A stretch of 64,000 nt of DNA from Streptomyces megasporus (GTDB lineage: Bacteria > Actinomycetota > Actinomycetes > Streptomycetales > Streptomycetaceae): positions 124,001 to 188,000 of the forward strand of contig NZ_JODL01000001.1 in assembly GCF_000718985.1 (NCBI RefSeq), written 5' to 3'. Each line of letters starts with the position of its first letter. Position 1 is the first letter of the stretch. A model generated the notes under the pieces. It saw nothing but the letters and a program-made list of their open reading frames with translations. It was not told the origin of the DNA and searched no databases. Below, piece by piece: positions 57,940 through 64,000 of the stretch. The position numbers were made by a program, and so were the translations under genes.

Positions 57940-59568
57940 TTGAGAACGAAGACCACCGCACGCCGCATCAGACGCAAAGCCCTCTCGATCACCGCCGCCC
58001 TGTTGATGCCCCTCGGCGCCCTGGTGGCGCTGGCGGCCCCGGCCCAGGCGGCCGAGGAGGCCACCGCGACCTACACCAAGGTCTCGGACTGGGGCGGCGG
58101 CTTCGAGGGCAAGTGGACGATCAAGAACACCGGCGACACCACCATCAACGCCTGGACGTTGAAGTGGAACTTCCCTTCCGGCACCACGGTCGGTTCCTTC
58201 TGGGACGCCGACATCACCGGTTCCGGTGGCGCCTACACCGCGAAGAACAAGGGCTGGAACGGCACCCTGGCCCCCGGCGCCAGCGTCAGCTTCGGCTTCA
58301 ACGGCTCCGGCAGCGGCAGCCCGAGCGACTGCACGCTCAACGGCCGCCCCTGTGACGGCTCGACCGGTCCGGGCGACTCCGGTGACCCCGGAGACCCGGG
58401 CGAACCCGGTGAGCCCGGTGAGCCCGGCGAGCCGAACGACCCCACTCCCCCCGGTGACCGCGTCAATTTGACCTACTTCACCGAGTGGGGCATCTACGGC
58501 CGCAACTACCACGTAAAGGACATGGTCACCTCCGGCTCGGCCGCGAAGCTGACCCACATCAACTACGCGTTCGGCAACGTCCAGGGCGGCAAGTGCGTCA
58601 TGGGCGACTCCTTCGCCGCCATCGACAAGGCCTACACCGCCGATCAGAGCGTGGACGGCAAGGCCGACACCTGGGACCAGCCCCTGCGCGGCAACTTCAA
58701 CCAGTTGCTGAAGCTGAAGAAGATGTACCCGCACATCAAGGTCCTGTGGTCCTTCGGCGGCTGGACCTGGTCCGGCGGCTTCGCCGACGCCATGAAGAAC
58801 CCGGCCGCGTTCGCCGAATCCTGCCACCAGCTCCTCAACGACCCGCGCTGGAAGGGCCTGTTCGACGGCATCGACCTGGACTGGGAGTACCCCAACGCCT
58901 GCGGGCTGAGCTGTGACACCAGCGGTCCCGACGTGATCAGGACCATGGCCCAGGCGTTCCGCGCCAAGTTCGGCGACCAGCTCGTCACCGCCGCGATCAC
59001 CGCCGACGCGTCCGCCGGCGGCAAGATCGACTCGGCCGACTACGCCGGAGCGTCCCGGTACTTCGACTGGTACAACGTGATGACGTACGACTACTTCGGC
59101 GCCTGGGACGCCCAGGGGCCGACCGCTCCGCACTCGCCGCTGACGTCCTACTCCGGCATCCCGCAGCAGGGCTTCGACTCCGACGCGGCGATCCAGAAGC
59201 TCAAGGCCAAGGGCGTGCCGGCGAAGAAGCTGCTGCTGGGCATCGGCTTCTACGGCCGCGGCTGGACCGGCGTGACCCAGTCCCAGCCCGGCGGCACCGC
59301 CACCGGCGCCGCGCCCGGCACCTACGAGACGGGCATCGAGGACTACAAGGTCCTCAAGACCCGCTGCCCCGCCAACGGCACCGTCGCCGGCACGGCGTAC
59401 GCGCACTGCGGCAACCAGTGGTGGAGCTACGACACCCCCGCCACCATCGCCGGGAAGATGGCCTATGCCAAGCAGCAGGGCCTGGGCGGCGCCTTCTCCT
59501 GGGAGATCAGCGGTGACACCGCCAACGGCGAACTGGTCACCGCGATGCACAACGGCCTGAACGGCTGA
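57940..59568 (+). CDS. chiC: Chitinase, GH18 with CBM2 domain
   Basis: 542 aa, secreted. TTG start, chosen because GAGGAG lies 5 nt upstream; a GTG at 57925 would add five residues and lacks a site. Twin-basic N terminus and signal peptide to about 37 (APAQA/AEE). CBM2-type chitin/cellulose-binding module (about 41-133: DWGGGFEGKWTIKNTG, WTLKWNFPSG), acidic linker (about 140-172) that includes seven Gly-X-Y triplets (58372-58434), then the GH18 barrel (about 175-540) with FDGIDLDWEYP; E316 is the catalytic acid. SxGG motif FGGWTWS present. Regulated by the upstream repeats. Confidence 0.95.
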   Translation: MRTKTTARRIRRKALSITAALLMPLGALVALAAPAQAAEEATATYTKVSDWGGGFEGKWTIKNTGDTTINAWTLKWNFPSGTTVGSFWDADITGSGGAYTAKNKGWNGTLAPGASVSFGFNGSGSGSPSDCTLNGRPCDGSTGPGDSGDPGDPGEPGEPGEPGEPNDPTPPGDRVNLTYFTEWGIYGRNYHVKDMVTSGSAAKLTHINYAFGNVQGGKCVMGDSFAAIDKAYTADQSVDGKADTWDQPLRGNFNQLLKLKKMYPHIKVLWSFGGWTWSGGFADAMKNPAAFAESCHQLLNDPRWKGLFDGIDLDWEYPNACGLSCDTSGPDVIRTMAQAFRAKFGDQLVTAAITADASAGGKIDSADYAGASRYFDWYNVMTYDYFGAWDAQGPTAPHSPLTSYSGIPQQGFDSDAAIQKLKAKGVPAKKLLLGIGFYGRGWTGVTQSQPGGTATGAAPGTYETGIEDYKVLKTRCPANGTVAGTAYAHCGNQWWSYDTPATIAGKMAYAKQQGLGGAFSWEISGDTANGELVTAMHNGLNG

Positions 59569-59596
59569 CGCTCGACGGCACCGCGTACGGAAACAA

Positions 59597-59636
59597 GGAT
59601 CGGGGAGACGGCCCTGGAGGCCCGTCTCCCCGATCC
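59597..59636. terminator. Terminator after chitinase
   Basis: Perfect 15-bp stem (GGATCGGGGAGACGG at 59597-59611 with 59622-59636), loop 10 nt, 28 nt after the chitinase stop and before the convergent DUF2550 gene. Confidence 0.8.
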
Positions 59637-59696
59637 GCGTTCGGTGCCCCGCCTTTGGTCGAGGCCCCGTCCCCGGGGCTCGGCGGCGAGGCACCC

Positions 59697-60149
59697 TCAC
59701 GCCACGTTGACTCGCTGGCCGGGCGGCGCCGCCTCCAGCCAGGCGAGGAAGCCGGTCAGCGCGTCCTCGCTCATCGCCAGCTCCACCCGGTCGCCCCGGT
59801 GCGCACAGGCGAGGATCACGGAATCGGACAGGAGCGCCAGCTCCTCCTCCCCCCGCGGGGCCCGGCGGTCCAGAACCTCGATGGACCCGCGCTCCAGCAC
59901 CCGACGCGGCCGGGGAGCGTAGGAGAAGACCCGGAACCACTCGATGTGGTCACCGTTGTAGCGGGAGACGCCGTACGCCCAGCCCTTCCCGCCGGCCTCG
60001 GCTCCCTCGGGGGCGTTCCACCGCAGGCTGCAGTCGAAGGTGCCGCCCGACCGCTGGATCCACCGCCGCCGCAGCCCGAAGACGAACAGTCCCAGCAGCA
60101 CCAGCGCCAGCACCGCTCCGGACAGCACCAGAGCGAGGACCATCTTCAC
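59697..60149 (-). CDS. DUF2550 membrane-anchored protein
   Basis: 150 aa. One N-terminal TM (about 4-26, ending FGLRRRWIQR), then a soluble domain GGTFDCSLRW...GWAYGVSRYNGDHIEWFRVFSYAPRPR, the DUF2550 signature. GTG start with AGGAGG 4 nt away; ATG two codons later has better spacing (10 nt). Conserved just downstream of atpC in actinobacteria; function unknown. The position suggests link to the ATP synthase operon, but a hairpin separates them. Confidence 0.85.
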   Translation of the reverse strand: MKMVLALVLSGAVLALVLLGLFVFGLRRRWIQRSGGTFDCSLRWNAPEGAEAGGKGWAYGVSRYNGDHIEWFRVFSYAPRPRRVLERGSIEVLDRRAPRGEEELALLSDSVILACAHRGDRVELAMSEDALTGFLAWLEAAPPGQRVNVA

Positions 60150-60201
60150 CGACCTCCTCGCCTCGTCCGTCCGTACGTCCGTACCGGAGCCAACATCACC
60201 T

Positions 60202-60248
60202 CAGCCGCGGACCGCTCCGGAGCGATGCTCCGACGCGATCCGCGGCTG
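60202..60248 (-). terminator. Terminator after the ATP synthase operon
   Basis: Nested hairpin: outer 10-bp arms (CAGCCGCGGA at 60202-60211 with 60239-60248) and inner 6-bp arms (CGGAGC 60218-60223 with 60227-60232), 24 nt past the atpC stop. Confidence 0.7.
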
Positions 60249-60271
60249 GGATACGTACACGCGCGCGAGCC

Positions 60272-60655
60272 TCAGCGCGCTCCCGCCACAGCCCGAAGTC
60301 GGACCTCGGCGCGCCGCTCGGCGGCGGCGTCCGCGTCCGCCTTCGCCCTCTCCAACGCGCGCTCGGCACGCTGGACATCGATCTCTTCGGACAGCTCCGC
60401 GATCTCCGCGAGCAGCGACAGCTTGTTGTCCGCGAAGGAGATGAAGCCGCCGTGCACCGCGGCGACGACGGTGCCGTCCCCGCTCTCGCCGGTCGTACGG
60501 ATCGTCACCGGACCCGACTGCAGCACACCGAGCAGCGGCTGGTGGCCGGGCATGACGCCGATATCACCCGACGAGGTGCGCGCGACGACCAGGCCGGCCT
60601 TGCCCGACCAGACCTTGCGGTCCGCGGCGACCAACTCGACGTGCAGCTCAGCCAC
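60272..60655 (-). CDS. atpC: ATP synthase F1 subunit epsilon
   Basis: 127 aa. Rotor-stalk subunit, N-terminal beta-sandwich (about 1-85: VELVAADRKVWSGKAG, GDIGVMPGHQPLLGVL) and C-terminal helices (about 88-122) that can brake hydrolysis. GTG start with GAGGAG. Ala/Arg-rich C terminus. 90 nt separate it from atpD, with a strong hairpin in the gap. Confidence 0.95.
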   Translation of the reverse strand: MAELHVELVAADRKVWSGKAGLVVARTSSGDIGVMPGHQPLLGVLQSGPVTIRTTGESGDGTVVAAVHGGFISFADNKLSLLAEIAELSEEIDVQRAERALERAKADADAAAERRAEVRLRAVAGAR

Positions 60656-60699
60656 AGTGGCTCCTCGAAACTGGGGTTTTCACAGAATAACCGGGTGCG

Positions 60700-60733
60700 G
60701 TGACAGGGGACGGGCGGACCCGCCCCCTGTCAC
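60700..60733 (-). other. Intercistronic hairpin between atpD and atpC
   Basis: 15-bp stem with one mismatch (60700-60714 with 60719-60733), loop CGGA. It begins 12 nt past the atpD stop within a transcribed operon, so it may attenuate atpC, protect the upstream mRNA, or set the relative amounts of beta and epsilon subunits. Confidence 0.6.
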
Positions 60734-60745
60734 GGGGCCGAGGCG

Positions 60746-63126
<2,381 letters not shown>

Positions 63127-63128
63127 GC

Positions 63129-64000
63129 TCAGCCCTCGCCCAGCAGCTTGCCGTCCGAGGTCTCGAACTGCTTCTTGAAGGTGTCGACGGCCTCCGCGAT
63201 GGCCTGGACGGTGTCGTCGGACATCTTGCCGCCCTCGCGGATGCCGGTCAGCAGGTCCTTGTGCTCGCGGCGCATGTAGTCCAGCAGCTCGCTCTCGAAG
63301 CGCCGGATGTCCTCCACCGGGACGTCGTCCATCTTGCCGTTGGTGCCGGCCCAGACGGAGACGACCTGCTCCTCGGTCGGGAACGGGTTGTACTGGGGCT
63401 GCTTCATCAGCTCCATCATCCGCTTGCCCCGCTCCAGCGCGGCCTTGGACGCCTCGTCCAGGTCGGAGCCGAAGGCGGCGAACGCCTCCAGCTCGCGGTA
63501 CTGGGCCAGGTCCAGCTTCAGGCGGCCGGAGACCTGCCGGATCGCCTTGTGCTGGGCGGCGCCACCGACGCGGGAGACGGAGATACCGACGTTCAGCGCC
63601 GGGCGCTGGCCCGCGTTGAACAGGTCGGACTCCAGGAAGCACTGGCCGTCGGTGATGGAGATGACGTTGGTCGGAATGAACGCCGAGACGTCGTTCGCCT
63701 TGGTCTCGATGACCGGCAGACCCGTCATCGAACCGGCACCCATGTCGTCCGACAGCTTGGCGCAGCGCTCCAGCAGCCGGGAGTGCAGGTAGAAGACGTC
63801 GCCCGGGTAGGCCTCACGGCCCGGCGGACGGCGCAGCAGCAGGGAGACGGCGCGGTAGGCGTCGGCCTGCTTGGACAGGTCGTCGAAGACGATCAGGACG
63901 TGCTTGCCCTGGTACATCCAGTGCTGACCGATGGCCGAACCGGTGTAGGGGGCGAGGTACTTGAAGCCCGCCGGGTCGGACGCCGGGGCGGCGACGATGG
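63129..64000 (-). CDS. atpA: ATP synthase F1 subunit alpha, C-terminal part (partial at right edge)
   Basis: About 290 C-terminal residues; the frame is open to the window edge, so the 5' part lies outside. Visible: the end of the nucleotide-binding domain with [31 protein letters not shown] and the arginine finger in [13 protein letters not shown], then the helical C-terminal domain ([12 protein letters not shown]). Start of the atp gene order alpha-gamma-beta-epsilon seen here. Confidence 0.96.
   Translation of the reverse strand, partial: IVAAPASDPAGFKYLAPYTGSAIGQHWMYQGKHVLIVFDDLSKQADAYRAVSLLLRRPPGREAYPGDVFYLHSRLLERCAKLSDDMGAGSMTGLPVIETKANDVSAFIPTNVISITDGQCFLESDLFNAGQRPALNVGISVSRVGGAAQHKAIRQVSGRLKLDLAQYRELEAFAAFGSDLDEASKAALERGKRMMELMKQPQYNPFPTEEQVVSVWAGTNGKMDDVPVEDIRRFESELLDYMRREHKDLLTGIREGGKMSDDTVQAIAEAVDTFKKQFETSDGKLLGEG

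Overview
The window is about 72% G+C, with codon third positions almost always G or C, many GTG and some TTG starts, and short 4-nt stop/start overlaps. Together with scy, filP, NucS, the glgE-treS-mak-glgB operon, DUF3817 proteins and a chiSR-chitinase locus, this indicates a Streptomyces chromosome core. From memory (not checked), gene content and order match the stretch of S. coelicolor running from the glgP/glgE genes to the ATP synthase operon, in the opposite orientation. I see no tRNA, rRNA, CRISPR, insertion sequence, prophage or plasmid feature. The window opens inside an ABC exporter gene and closes inside atpA.

Layout. 1-950: 3' end of an ABC exporter. 1076-12117: alpha-glucan metabolism, with glgP divergent from glgE-treS-mak-glgB (trehalose -> maltose -> maltose-1-phosphate -> branched alpha-glucan). 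12245-16188: dctA (C4-dicarboxylate uptake) divergent from a CitA/DcuS-type two-component system. 16327-22514: central carbon genes pfkA, pta-ackA and pyk. 22610-25232: an envelope cassette of unknown function (DUF6230, DUF6114 and a low-complexity anchored protein), preceded by a 660-nt palindrome-rich region. 25895-31311: a thioredoxin-TPR protein, a TetR regulator, icmA, two DUF3817 proteins, a MarR regulator and a thiamine-binding-type protein. 31358-33417: three consecutive AIM24-like genes. 33485-36910: a MarR regulator, an OmpR-type two-component system and a divergent secreted PepSY protein; sensor and secreted protein both carry Asp/Arg-rich repeats. 36933-39833: meaB, a thiolase and methylmalonyl-CoA epimerase. 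39984-46916: scy and filP (polar growth, cytoskeleton) and an ABC-2 transporter. 46940-55670: small conserved genes, a flavin monooxygenase-like protein, nucS, a membrane-anchored ATPase-like protein, a STAS protein, 3-hydroxybutyryl-CoA dehydrogenase, cobalamin adenosyltransferase and a membrane protein. 55856-59568: chiS-chiR-chitinase. 59697-64000: a DUF2550 protein and atpA-G-D-C.

Links between genes. Six genes serve B12-dependent or linked acyl-CoA metabolism: icmA, meaB, mce, the adenosyltransferase, the thiolase and the dehydrogenase. The small B12-binding subunit expected to partner IcmA is not in the window. Many convergent gene pairs are separated by strong GC-rich hairpins without U-tracts, the usual actinobacterial terminator form. 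The best-defined regulatory sites are two 12-bp repeats around the chitinase -35 box, a Crp-like site between dctA and its two-component system, helically phased TTCAG repeats upstream of the OmpR-type system, and a 20-bp perfect palindrome upstream of icmA. The least explained parts are the DUF6230/DUF6114 cassette with its palindromes, the Asp-repeat sensor plus PepSY protein, and the AIM24 trio.
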